64,000 nucleotides of DNA from an uncultured Atopobium sp. (GTDB taxonomy: Bacteria; Actinomycetota; Coriobacteriia; Coriobacteriales; Atopobiaceae), in assembly GCA_937997345.1 (NCBI GenBank), contig CALKTD010000014.1:20528-84527 (forward strand), written 5' to 3'. Under the pieces are notes generated by a model that searched no databases, was not told the origin of the DNA, and saw only the letters and a list, made by a program, of their open reading frames with translations. Positions 34,293 through 42,768 of the stretch are shown here, one piece after another; the stretch's first letter is position 1; every line of letters begins with the position of its first letter. The position numbers were made by a program, and so were the translations under genes.

Positions 34293-35818
34293 TCGGCGTC
34301 ACCTCCTGCCATCAGCAGGCCAGCCTGCTCTTCAGTGATAGTACCTTGATCAAACTCGCCAACATTCTTGCCAGCGTAAATAATTGCCATCTTATCGGCA
34401 ACGTCCATAATCTCGTCCAGCTCAAAGGAAATCAGCAAAATTGCTGCTCCACGGTCCCTCTCGCGAATAAGTGCCTTATGAACAAACTCAATAGCACCAA
34501 CGTCAAGACCACGAGTTGGCTGGATAGCAATAAGGACGTCTGGGTTAGAAGAGACCTCTCGGGCGATAATAACCTTCTGCTGATTACCACCAGAAAGTCC
34601 CGCTGCCTGATGATCTGCGCACTCTGCAGGACGAATATCAAACTCGTCAATCAGCTTCTGAGAGAATTCTTTTATCTTTGCCAGGTCAAGTGCAATACCC
34701 TTGCCAAAAGTTTCCTCATTGTGGCGCTCAAGAACCATGTTCTCCGCAACGGTAAAGGGTAGAACCAGACCCCAGCGATGACGGTCTGAAGGAATAGTTG
34801 CAACTGCGTGGTCAATAACTGTTTTAGGGGTTGTGCCTTGAATCTCTTCACCCTTCACGGTGATGGTACCCGACTCAGGCTTGACCAGTGCGTTTATGGC
34901 ATCGGCAAGTTCTTTCTGGCCGTTGCCGTCAATGCCTGCAAGACCAACAATCTCGCCGGCACGAATATCCAAATTAAAGCCGTTGACCTGCTCAATACCG
35001 CGCTCGTCCTTGACGTGAAGATCCTTAATAGAAAGAACAACCTCACCAGGAGTCGCAGGCTTCTTTTCTACGTGCAGGTTAACGTTTCTACCCACCATAA
35101 GTGTTGCAAGCTCGGTCTCGGATGTCTTAGAAACATCAACGGTACTCATGTACTTACCGCGACGAATAATGGTGCACTCGTCAGCAGAAGACATAATCTC
35201 TTTAAGCTTGTGAGTAATAACAATGATGGTTTTACCTTTGCTTACCAGGTCATGCATGATCTGAATAAGCTTCTCAATCTCCTGCGGCGTAAGAACTGCC
35301 GTAGGCTCATCAAGAATAAGCGTATCAGCACCGCGATACAGGGCCTTTAAGATCTCAACACGCTGCTGCATACCAACAGAAATGTCTTCAATCTTGGCGT
35401 CAGGATTTACGTCAAAGCCGTATTCCTCAACAATCTCCAGGACCTTCTCGCGAGCTCGCTTTGGATCAAGGACGCCGCCAGCCTTGGTGACCTCGTTGCC
35501 CAAAACAATATTTTCTGTAACAGTAAAGTTCTCGACCAGCATAAAGTGCTGGTGAACCATACCAATACCGTGAGCGATAGCATCGGTTGGGCCAGATATG
35601 GATACACGCTCTCCGTTGAGGTAAACCTCGCCCTCGTCAGCAGAATACAGGCCATACAGTACGTTCATGAGCGTACTCTTACCTGCGCCGTTCTCTCCTA
35701 AAATGGCGTGGACAGTTTGCTTGCGCACGTTAAGGTCTACGGCGTCAAGAGCTTTAAACGATCCAAAAACTTTGGTAATGCCATGCATCTGAACAGCGTA
35801 ATCCGAACTGACTTCCAC
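34289..35818 (-). CDS. nupO: Nucleoside ABC transporter ATPase (NupO/YufO type)
   Basis: 509-residue double-domain ATPase. Domain 1: Walker A LGENGAGKSTLMNVLYG (about 37-53), signature SVGMQQRVEIL, Walker B LILDEPTAVL. Domain 2 has a degenerate Walker A (LAGIDGNGQKELADA), signature SGGNQQKVIIARE and AIQPTRGLDVGA in place of the usual Walker B. Such an asymmetry is usual for RbsA/YufO-type importers. It is on the same strand as, and 150 bases downstream of, the BMP lipoprotein gene; a hairpin lies in that gap. Confidence 0.93.
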   Translation of the reverse strand: MEVSSDYAVQMHGITKVFGSFKALDAVDLNVRKQTVHAILGENGAGKSTLMNVLYGLYSADEGEVYLNGERVSISGPTDAIAHGIGMVHQHFMLVENFTVTENIVLGNEVTKAGGVLDPKRAREKVLEIVEEYGFDVNPDAKIEDISVGMQQRVEILKALYRGADTLILDEPTAVLTPQEIEKLIQIMHDLVSKGKTIIVITHKLKEIMSSADECTIIRRGKYMSTVDVSKTSETELATLMVGRNVNLHVEKKPATPGEVVLSIKDLHVKDERGIEQVNGFNLDIRAGEIVGLAGIDGNGQKELADAINALVKPESGTITVKGEEIQGTTPKTVIDHAVATIPSDRHRWGLVLPFTVAENMVLERHNEETFGKGIALDLAKIKEFSQKLIDEFDIRPAECADHQAAGLSGGNQQKVIIAREVSSNPDVLIAIQPTRGLDVGAIEFVHKALIRERDRGAAILLISFELDEIMDVADKMAIIYAGKNVGEFDQGTITEEQAGLLMAGGDAE

Positions 35819-35846
35819 GAGCCACCTCCTTTACACACTTGCTAGA

Positions 35847-35876
35847 GGTGAGGAGTGCCAAGAAGCACCCCTCACC
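35847..35876 (-). promoter_or_regulatory. Intergenic hairpin between bmpA and nupO
   Basis: GGTGAGGAGTGC-CAAGAA-GCACCCCTCACC, with one mismatch in the stem, lies 28 bases before the ATPase start. There is no T-run. Such hairpins in binding-protein operons stabilise the upstream mRNA or partly terminate, giving more binding protein than transporter; here this is inference. Confidence 0.55.
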
Positions 35877-35968
35877 AGCAAATCCAAACTCATCAGTCTA
35901 AAGGCTTGTCAAAAAGTAGAACCATCTGACAAGAAGCCCTCAAGACGTACTAGATACTAAGCCAGAAC

Positions 35969-37045
35969 TTAGCTCAAAGACTTGACGTATTTGTCCAACT
36001 CATCCTTGTTTGTAGGAGGAACAACAGAGCCAGCCTTAATCTTGTCAAGAAGATCAGTAGCAGCCTTGTAGGTGTCCTCACCCATAAGGTGATGATCCTC
36101 AGCAATTCCAACAGCATTTTCGGAAGCACCCAGAGAAATGGTGGTACCACCCTTCTGGCCGTCCTTCAAGATCTTCTCGGAGATCTCAACAATAGCAACG
36201 TTAACACGCTTAAGAGCGGAGGTCAGGACGTTCTCTGGAGCAAGATATGCCTGGTCACGGTCAACGCCAATTGCAAGCTTGTTTGCGTCCTTAGCTGCCT
36301 CAATAACGCCAGTTCCTACGCCACCAGCAGCGTGGAAGACAACATCGCAACCATCGGAGTACATGGAGTTAGCAATAGCCTTGCCCTTTGCAGCATCGGA
36401 GAAAGACTCTGCGTACTGTGCAGAAATCTCAACGTTGGTGTTGTTCTCCTTATTTGCATAAGCAACGCCACCGCGGTAACCGTACTCAAACTGGTCGATA
36501 AGTGCAGAAGAAATGCCACCAACAAAGCCAACCTTACCAGTCTTTGTGGTACGAGCGGCAATGTAGCCAACAACAAAAGAAGGCTCCTGAGCGCGGAACA
36601 TAACGCCAGTGAAGTTAGAAACCTCAGAATCGTTGCCGTTGTCGATGATGGCAAACTGGGTGTTTGGATTGTCCTTAGCAGCCTTAAGAGTTGCGTCAGC
36701 CATAGCAAAGCCAACACCCCAAACAAGGTCAGACTCAGCGTCAACAGCCTTATCAAGGTTGGTTGCGTAATCGGAATCCTGCTTGGACTCAAGGTAGCTG
36801 ACATCCCAGCCGTTCTTGTCCTTGAGCTCGGTCATACCCTCCCAAGCGGACTGGTTAAAGGACTGGTCGTTAACACCACCAGTATCGGTAACCATGGTGA
36901 GCTTCTTTTTCTTCTCACCTGATGCCTTCTGGCCGCCGTCGTCCTTCTTGGAGTTGTTGCAGCCTGCAAGACCTGCAAGTGCTGCAAATGCGCCAGCGCC
37001 GGTTGCGCCGGTCACAAAACTACGACGAGAAACGTTCTTGTTCAT
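35969..37045 (-). CDS. BMP-family nucleoside-binding lipoprotein, Tat-type signal
   Basis: 358-residue solute-binding lipoprotein (BmpA/PnrA type) for the nucleoside importer. The signal peptide begins MNKNVSRRSFVTGATGAGAF and ends AGLAGC with the lipobox cysteine at residue 29; the twin-arginine pair RRSF makes it a Tat lipoprotein candidate. The mature protein contains KLTMVTDTGGVNDQSFNQSAWEG and VWGVGFAMADA, hallmarks of the BMP fold. It is the first gene of the operon bmpA-nupO-nupP-nupQ-cdd. In the family it binds purine and pyrimidine nucleosides. Confidence 0.93.
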   Translation of the reverse strand: MNKNVSRRSFVTGATGAGAFAALAGLAGCNNSKKDDGGQKASGEKKKKLTMVTDTGGVNDQSFNQSAWEGMTELKDKNGWDVSYLESKQDSDYATNLDKAVDAESDLVWGVGFAMADATLKAAKDNPNTQFAIIDNGNDSEVSNFTGVMFRAQEPSFVVGYIAARTTKTGKVGFVGGISSALIDQFEYGYRGGVAYANKENNTNVEISAQYAESFSDAAKGKAIANSMYSDGCDVVFHAAGGVGTGVIEAAKDANKLAIGVDRDQAYLAPENVLTSALKRVNVAIVEISEKILKDGQKGGTTISLGASENAVGIAEDHHLMGEDTYKAATDLLDKIKAGSVVPPTNKDELDKYVKSLS

Positions 37046-37208
37046 TCCGTGCTCTCCTTACCTCATATGGCGGGAACGTCCAGCTTGAGCGCTGGATCTT
37101 TATGAGAAGTTGACCAAACTTCCCTTGCTTAAGCGGAAAATCCGCATGGTTCCAAAATAAACAGCAATGGCAAGCTGTCTATCTGCAATGCTTTGCGCAA
37201 CAAGTGCT

Positions 37209-37919
37209 TTAAGCAACAACAGAAAGAGCAACTTCCATCATCTGTGTGAAACTAGTCTGACGCTCTTCAGCAGTAAGCGCTTCTCCTGTAAGAGGCAAAT
37301 CAGAGATAGTTAGCAGCGTAAGCGCATGCTTATGAGCGTGCATGGCGTTGAGATACAGGGCTGCCGACTCCATCTCAACGGCAAGAACATCCATGCTTGC
37401 CCATTTTGGAAGCGAGTTGCCTACGGTATAGAACACATCGCTTGCTAGGATATTACCAACGCGAACGGGATAACCCAGCTTCTCTGCACCAGCAACAGCC
37501 TTGCTCAAAAGGCCAAAGTCTGCGGTAGGTGCAATGGTTCCAGGCATTCCGTACTGTGATGGATAATTAGAATCAGTGCTGGAAGACATGCCAATAACAA
37601 TGTCTCTAAGCTTTACCTCAGGGGAAAGGCCACCAGCGCTACCAATACGGAGAATGTTGTCAACTCCGTAGAAATTAAAGAGCTCGTAAGAATAAATACC
37701 AATGGAAGGCATACCCATACCAGAACCCATAACGGAGACTGGCTGTCCCTTGTAGGTGCCGGTGTAGCCAAACATATTGCGAACGGTGTTGAACTGCTCA
37801 ACGTTCTCCAGGTACGTATCTGCAAGAAGCTTTGCGCGCAGAGGATCGCCTGGCATGAGGACGGTCTTAGCAATCTGGCCCTCAACAGCAGCATTATGGG
37901 GAGTTGGGGTAGTAGCCAT
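37209..37919 (-). CDS. deoD: Purine nucleoside phosphorylase DeoD
   Basis: Phosphorolysis of purine (deoxy)nucleosides to base and pentose-1-phosphate. The 236-residue protein begins with the NP-I pattern MPGDPLRAKLLADTYLENVEQFNTVRNMFGYTGTYKG and contains GSGMGMPSIGIYSYELF, EVEMESAALYLNA and the catalytic Asp in SDLPLTGEAL. Length fits the hexameric DeoD class. Its start shares one base with the deoB stop (TAATG), so expression is coupled. Confidence 0.95.
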   Translation of the reverse strand: MATTPTPHNAAVEGQIAKTVLMPGDPLRAKLLADTYLENVEQFNTVRNMFGYTGTYKGQPVSVMGSGMGMPSIGIYSYELFNFYGVDNILRIGSAGGLSPEVKLRDIVIGMSSSTDSNYPSQYGMPGTIAPTADFGLLSKAVAGAEKLGYPVRVGNILASDVFYTVGNSLPKWASMDVLAVEMESAALYLNAMHAHKHALTLLTISDLPLTGEALTAEERQTSFTQMMEVALSVVA

Positions 37920-39109
37920 TAGTTCTCCTTAAGAATCTCTGACAGGTGAGAAGTTCCAACACCAAGTTGCTCAACGCCAAAATAATCAAGGATTGTCTCG
38001 GCCATGTCGGCAAATGTGGTGGTTGTACCAAGGTTGGTATTTGGCTTGACCTTTGGACCTGTAATAAGCAATGGCACGTACTCACGAGAGTGATCAGTAG
38101 ATGGTGTTACTGGGTCACAGCCATGATCTGCGGTAATAATAAACAGGTCATCCTCACGAAGGCCCTCAATAATCTGAGGAATGCGCTCGTCAAAATAAGA
38201 AAGAGCGTTGGAGTATCCCACAGGATCGTTGCGGTGACCGTAAATCATGTCAGTATCAACAAGGTTGGTGAAGCACAGACCGTTGAAGTCTTTGCTGGTA
38301 GACTCAATAGTCTTCTGAATTCCGTCTGCGTTGCAGGTAGTAAACTCAAACTCAGTCATGCCACGGTGAGCAAAGATGTCATAAATCTTGCCAATAGAAA
38401 GAACATCAAAGCCGTTCTCTTTAAGGCGATCAAGCATAGTTGGGCCCGTTGGCTCAAGCGAGAAGTCATGGCGGCGAGAAGTGCGCTGGTATGGCCACTC
38501 CCCCTCAAAAGGACGAGCAATAACACGAGCTACACCATGCTCACCCTGCAGAATCTCGCGCGCAATGCGGCAATACTCATAGAGTTTCTCGGGGCTTACC
38601 ACGTCCTCATGAGCAGCAATCTGGAAAACAGAATCTGCTGAGGTATAGACAATCAGAGCACCAGTCTCTACGTGCTCTTTACCAAAGTCTTTAATAACAT
38701 CGGTTCCAGAGTAAGGTTTGTTGCAGAGAACCTTACGGCCTGTCTTCTGCTCAAACTCTTCAATGACCTCCCGTGGAAAACCATCAGGATAGGTTGGGAA
38801 CTTCTTTGGAGAAATGACGCCTGCCATCTCCCAGTGACCAACCGTAGTATCTTTACCAGCGGATTTCTCCTGCATGCGAGCGTATGCGCCCATAGGAGAC
38901 TCAATTGGCTTCAAATCAACGTCATAAACGGTATCAAGTGCGCCATCAATATTAAGAAGACCCAACTTTGTCATATTTGGAATATTGAGAACGCCACTTG
39001 TTGCGCAGGCACAGAGGGTATTGCTACCTTCATCTCCGTATGCCGTTGCATCAGGCTCTTCGCCGATGCCAAAACTATCAAGAACAACTACAAAAACACG
39101 TTTAGGCAT
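37919..39109 (-). CDS. deoB: Phosphopentomutase DeoB
   Basis: Interconverts (deoxy)ribose-1-phosphate and (deoxy)ribose-5-phosphate, the step after nucleoside phosphorylases. 396 residues, matching Bacillus DeoB. The alkaline-phosphatase-type metal site shows as VVVLDSFGIGEEPDA (N-terminus), TADHGCDP and DHSREYVPLL (C-terminus), with the nucleophile threonine in the GKDTTVGHWE segment. The ATG at 39109 is preceded by TAGGAGGTAGT; the frame to 39160 is not used. It heads the deoB-deoD unit. Confidence 0.95.
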   Translation of the reverse strand: MPKRVFVVVLDSFGIGEEPDATAYGDEGSNTLCACATSGVLNIPNMTKLGLLNIDGALDTVYDVDLKPIESPMGAYARMQEKSAGKDTTVGHWEMAGVISPKKFPTYPDGFPREVIEEFEQKTGRKVLCNKPYSGTDVIKDFGKEHVETGALIVYTSADSVFQIAAHEDVVSPEKLYEYCRIAREILQGEHGVARVIARPFEGEWPYQRTSRRHDFSLEPTGPTMLDRLKENGFDVLSIGKIYDIFAHRGMTEFEFTTCNADGIQKTIESTSKDFNGLCFTNLVDTDMIYGHRNDPVGYSNALSYFDERIPQIIEGLREDDLFIITADHGCDPVTPSTDHSREYVPLLITGPKVKPNTNLGTTTTFADMAETILDYFGVEQLGVGTSHLSEILKEN

Positions 39110-39516
39110 ACTACCTCCTAAAACGCCCGAAACAAGCATTTGCGCACGATACATACGCAAACTAACTTATGTGGACGAGTCATTACTATTCATTAAATAT
39201 ATTATTACAGTTGCATAACACCGACGCCCAATTTAGAGAGATTTTCTCGATACAACCGTTTGCAGATACTAAAATTCTGTAAACGGTACACAGCAAGTGC
39301 TTAGAAAAATCAAGCAGGTAAAACCAATGTAACGAGAAAATCGTTGAGCTCACCAGGGAAAAATTTAATGAATTCATTCTTTACAGACTCTAGCTGCTGT
39401 CTTATCGTTGTCCAAAGCAAGATTTAAGCACTAGCTTAAATAAGATAAGCACCTGTTTAGAAGTTTTATATAAGCACCTGTTTAGTCGGATTCTATTTTT
39501 GCTGCTAGGAGGCCTG
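39110..39516. promoter_or_regulatory. Divergent control region between deoB and psuK
   Basis: Two exact direct repeats ATAAGCACCTGTTTAG lie at 39445-39460 and 39470-39485, 25 bases apart, just before the psuK ribosome site. Upstream at 39422-39441 is a perfect inverted repeat ATTTAAGC-ACTA-GCTTAAAT. These look like regulator-binding sites. The deoB promoter must lie in the AT-rich 39180-39300 part. No gene is present. Confidence 0.6.
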
Positions 39517-40599
39517 ATGCTCACCAATCGAGAACAGATGATTTTCAACTGGATTAAAGAGCAGCCTTCCATTACTCAGAAGGAAATTGCAGAGCGTGCA
39601 GGTATCTCGCGTTCTTCTGTTTCGGTTCACATCTCCAACCTTACCGCAAAGGGCGCAATTTTGGGCCGCCGCTACATTTTGAGCGAGCGTCCCTACTTTA
39701 TTGTGATTGGTGCTGCCAACATGGATATTGCTGGCCGCCCAGACACTTCCCTTGTGGCTGGAGATTCAAACCCTGGCAAGGTCACTATGTCTTTTGGTGG
39801 CGTTGGCAGAAATGTTGCTCACAACCTGGCCCTTCTCGACAGCGATGTTCGTCTGCTCACCGCTTTTGGCGAGGACTATCGTGCTCGTGAGCTCAAAGAG
39901 GGCTGCCTGGACTGCGGCATTGACATCGACACTTCTATTACCGTGCCGGGCGCTTCCACTTCTACCTACCTTTTCATCATGGACGAGCACGGTGAGATGC
40001 AAGAAGCCATCAATGACATGCAGATTTACGAGTATGTCACCCCTGAGCGCATCGAGGAGCGCCTGGATGTTATCCAGCACGCCGCAGCTTGCGTGATTGA
40101 TACCAACCTGCCTCAGCAGACCATCGAGTTCATTACCAAGAACGTGACCTGCCCAATCTTCTGCGATCCCGTTTCTTCCATCAAGGCACAGAAGCTCAAG
40201 AAGGTGCTGGGTAAGATTCACACGCTCAAGCCAAATCGCCTTGAGGCCGAGATGCTCTCGGGCATCAAGATCATCGACGATGCTTCCCTTGAAGCAGCAG
40301 CTCACGAGCTGCTTGCAACAGGACTTAAGCGCGTGTTTATCTCCCTTGGCGAGAAGGGCCTTCTTTGTGCTGATCACGAGAAGACCGTCCGCTTGCCACT
40401 GCTTCCGGCAAAGCTGGTCAACATGACAGGCGCAGGAGATGCCATGATGGCAGGAGTTACCTGGGCGTATACTCAGGGTATGACGCTTGAGCAGACCGGC
40501 CTTGTGGGCATGGCTGCTTCCAGCATGGCCATTGAGGGTGAGGACACCATCAACGGTGAACTCAACGTTGAAGAGGTTGTCAAGCGCGCAGGTATTTAG
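39517..40599 (+). CDS. psuK: PfkB-family pseudouridine kinase with N-terminal winged helix
   Basis: Phosphorylates pseudouridine to pseudouridine-5'-phosphate. The 360-residue protein has an N-terminal DNA-binding-like winged helix (MLTNREQMIFNWIKEQPSITQKEIAERAGISRSSVSVHI, residues 1-39) and a PfkB kinase domain (IGAANMDIAGRPDTSLVAGDSNPG, VNMTGAGDAMMAGVTWAY with the catalytic aspartate). E. coli YeiI has a comparable HTH; YeiC/PsuK lacks it. AGGAGGCCTG precedes the ATG at 39517. It starts the psuK-psuG operon. The winged helix raises the possibility that it regulates its own promoter (see 39445-39485). Confidence 0.88.
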   Translation: MLTNREQMIFNWIKEQPSITQKEIAERAGISRSSVSVHISNLTAKGAILGRRYILSERPYFIVIGAANMDIAGRPDTSLVAGDSNPGKVTMSFGGVGRNVAHNLALLDSDVRLLTAFGEDYRARELKEGCLDCGIDIDTSITVPGASTSTYLFIMDEHGEMQEAINDMQIYEYVTPERIEERLDVIQHAAACVIDTNLPQQTIEFITKNVTCPIFCDPVSSIKAQKLKKVLGKIHTLKPNRLEAEMLSGIKIIDDASLEAAAHELLATGLKRVFISLGEKGLLCADHEKTVRLPLLPAKLVNMTGAGDAMMAGVTWAYTQGMTLEQTGLVGMAASSMAIEGEDTINGELNVEEVVKRAGI

Positions 40600-40672
40600 C
40601 GCGTCTGCACGGCACAGCGCGTCTGCACGGCACTACTTTCGGTTCCATTAGTCGTTTACGATTGGAGTATAT

Positions 40673-41599
40673 ATGTCTAACCTGAGGGATTTTCTCGTTG
40701 TATCTGACGAGGTCAAAGAGGCTCTTGAGCAGAACAAGCCAGTTGTGGCTCTGGAGTCCACCATCATTTCTCACGGTATGCCTTACCCACAGAATGTTGA
40801 GACCGCACTGAAGGTTGAGCAGATCATCCGCGACAACGGTGCAATTCCTGCAACCATCGCAATTATTAACGGCCAGATGCGTGCTGGCCTTTCCGCTGAC
40901 GAGATTGACTACCTGGGCAAGAAAGGCCGCGAGGTTGCTAAGGTCAGCCGCCGCGACCTCCCTGTTATTATCGCTGAGAAGAAGGACGGCGCAACCACCG
41001 TCACTACTACCATGATGATTGCTCACATGGCAGGCATCGACGTCTTTGCAACCGGCGGCATCGGTGGTGTTCACCGTGGCGCTGAAACCACCATGGACAT
41101 CTCAGCTGACCTCGAGGAGCTTGCACAGACTCCTGTTATGGTCATTTGCGCTGGTGCAAAGTCCATTCTTGACCTTGGCCTTACCCTTGAGTATCTGGAG
41201 ACTAAGGGCGTTCCTGTACTTGGTTACCAGACCGAGGAGCTTCCTGCGTTCTACACCCGCAAGAGCGGCTTTAGCGTTGACTACCGCGTTGACTCCCCTG
41301 CTGAGCTGGCAGAGATCTTTACTACCCAGCAGCAGATTGGCATGAACAGCGGCCTTCTGGTTACCAACCCAATTCCTGAGCAGTATGCAATGGATAAGGA
41401 CACCATCGACGCAGCTATCGAGAAGGCCCTTGCAGAGGCAAAGGCAAACGGTATACACGGCAAGGAGTCCACACCATTTTTGCTGGCAAAGGTTGCTGAG
41501 ATTACCGGCAACAACTCCCTTGAGTCCAACATTCAGCTGGTCTTCAACAACGTTGCTCTTGGCGCAAAGGTTGCTGCAGAGGTTTGTAACCGTAAGTAA
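40673..41599 (+). CDS. psuG: Pseudouridine-5'-phosphate glycosidase PsuG
   Basis: Reversibly cleaves the C-C glycosidic bond of pseudouridine-5'-phosphate to uracil and ribose-5-phosphate. 308 residues; conserved blocks VALESTIISHGMPYPQN (residues 24-40), ATIAIINGQMRAGL, FATGGIGGVHRGAETTMDISADL and KSILDLGLTLEYLETKG match the family. It lies 73 bases after psuK and before a strong terminator. It links pseudouridine salvage to the other nucleoside genes here. Confidence 0.95.
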   Translation: MSNLRDFLVVSDEVKEALEQNKPVVALESTIISHGMPYPQNVETALKVEQIIRDNGAIPATIAIINGQMRAGLSADEIDYLGKKGREVAKVSRRDLPVIIAEKKDGATTVTTTMMIAHMAGIDVFATGGIGGVHRGAETTMDISADLEELAQTPVMVICAGAKSILDLGLTLEYLETKGVPVLGYQTEELPAFYTRKSGFSVDYRVDSPAELAEIFTTQQQIGMNSGLLVTNPIPEQYAMDKDTIDAAIEKALAEAKANGIHGKESTPFLLAKVAEITGNNSLESNIQLVFNNVALGAKVAAEVCNRK

Positions 41600-41647
41600 G
41601 TGCACGCACGCGCCACGTAAGCGCGCGTAAGTATCGCGATTCTTTTG

Positions 41648-41677
41648 GCCCCCACGTCGTTTGATGTGGGGGCTTTT
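41648..41677 (+). terminator. Rho-independent terminator after psuG
   Basis: GCCCCCACGTC-GTTT-GATGTGGGGGC hairpin followed by TTTT on the plus strand, 48 bases after the psuG stop. Confidence 0.93.
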
Positions 41678-41852
41678 CTGTCTTGCGGCAGCTTGACCGC
41701 GGGTTGACCACGGGTCGGCCGTAGTCTGACCGCAATCTGACCGCAGCCCGATACCGCTCAAAAAAAATTGTCTCTAAAAATGGACAAAAGTCCTTATTTT
41801 TATTTTAGGGAGCAGGTACAATTACTCAAACTTAAGCCAAAACTGTCCTGTA

Positions 41853-42620
41853 ATGAGGACTTACAAAGCAAGAACAGCGAGGGCATGTGTGAACGTTCTA
41901 ACCTACCTTGATAGTCTTGATTCCGATGTTCGCAAGAAGATCATCAAATGGGCTTCTCGCGTTCCTGCTAATCGTCTTTCTCACTGTAGGCAGATTCGTT
42001 TTAATTCCGGACAAACCCTTGTCCACATGCTGGACCGTGTTGATAACGTGTACATTCTGTGTCGCGGCACCGTGCGCACCACATCGCATAATTCCGCAGG
42101 TAGCACCTACGTTATTGACGAGTATCGTGCGCCCGTTGCTTTTGGCGAGATGGAAGTTATCAGCGAGAGCCCGTTTTATCTAGGATCGCTCACCGCAACT
42201 TCCGGCTGCGAGTTTATTTCGGTTCCACGCGATGACTACCTGCAGTGGATTCGTTCGGACCCCGAGGCACTTCTTACCCGCTCGCGTTGGATCATTAAGA
42301 ACCTGACACGCCAGTCCGGCTACGAGCGCAGCTTGCTGACCTGGAGTGGAACCAAGCGCTTGATGTACATGCTCAGCGAGCTGACGCGCGATCAGATTCA
42401 CCGCGGTGTTGTTGAGTGGCCGTTTACGGTGCGCCTGACTAGGCAAGAGCTGGCGGACAAGATTGGTACCAGCACAAAGACTGTTGCCCGTGGCATTGAC
42501 GAGCTTAAGGAAAAGGGCATGGTTTCTGTTCAGCACGGCAAGATTGTCATTACCGAGAGGCAGTTCCAGCGCCTCGACGACGCAATGAAGCACGAGGGAG
42601 AATCCCACCTTCTGGACTAA
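41853..42620 (+). CDS. Crp/Fnr-family transcriptional regulator
   Basis: 255-residue regulator: cyclic-nucleotide-binding-like beta-barrel (residues about 45-140; RFNSGQTLVHMLDRVDNVYILCRGTVRTT) and a C-terminal winged helix (LTRQELADKIGTSTKTVARGIDELKEKGMVSV, about 205-236). No cysteine cluster of the Fnr type is present at the N-terminus, so it is not an oxygen-sensing Fnr. The ATG at 41853 lacks a ribosome site; a GTG at 41889 with GAGGG five bases upstream is a good alternative. It is directly upstream of yjjI-yjjW on the same strand and may control it and the deo region. GGAC-AAAA-GTCC at about 41783 is a possible operator. Confidence 0.85.
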   Translation: MRTYKARTARACVNVLTYLDSLDSDVRKKIIKWASRVPANRLSHCRQIRFNSGQTLVHMLDRVDNVYILCRGTVRTTSHNSAGSTYVIDEYRAPVAFGEMEVISESPFYLGSLTATSGCEFISVPRDDYLQWIRSDPEALLTRSRWIIKNLTRQSGYERSLLTWSGTKRLMYMLSELTRDQIHRGVVEWPFTVRLTRQELADKIGTSTKTVARGIDELKEKGMVSVQHGKIVITERQFQRLDDAMKHEGESHLLD

Positions 42621-42768
42621 CCTTCGTACCTGGCACAACGCTTGGGCAAGACCGTTCTTCTCGCCCCAGGCAACGCGCCGCGCAATGCGGTGCACCATAA
42701 CTTGGAACGACCGACGTACCCGTCGCAATCACAAACCTGTTTTTGCAGGATAAACGTAAGGAGCACTA

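Noticed and set aside
37046..37208. Purine riboswitch before deoD or the BMP gene
   Set aside because: The leader lacks the conserved three-way junction loops; only a short TCCAGC/GCTGGA stem is visible.
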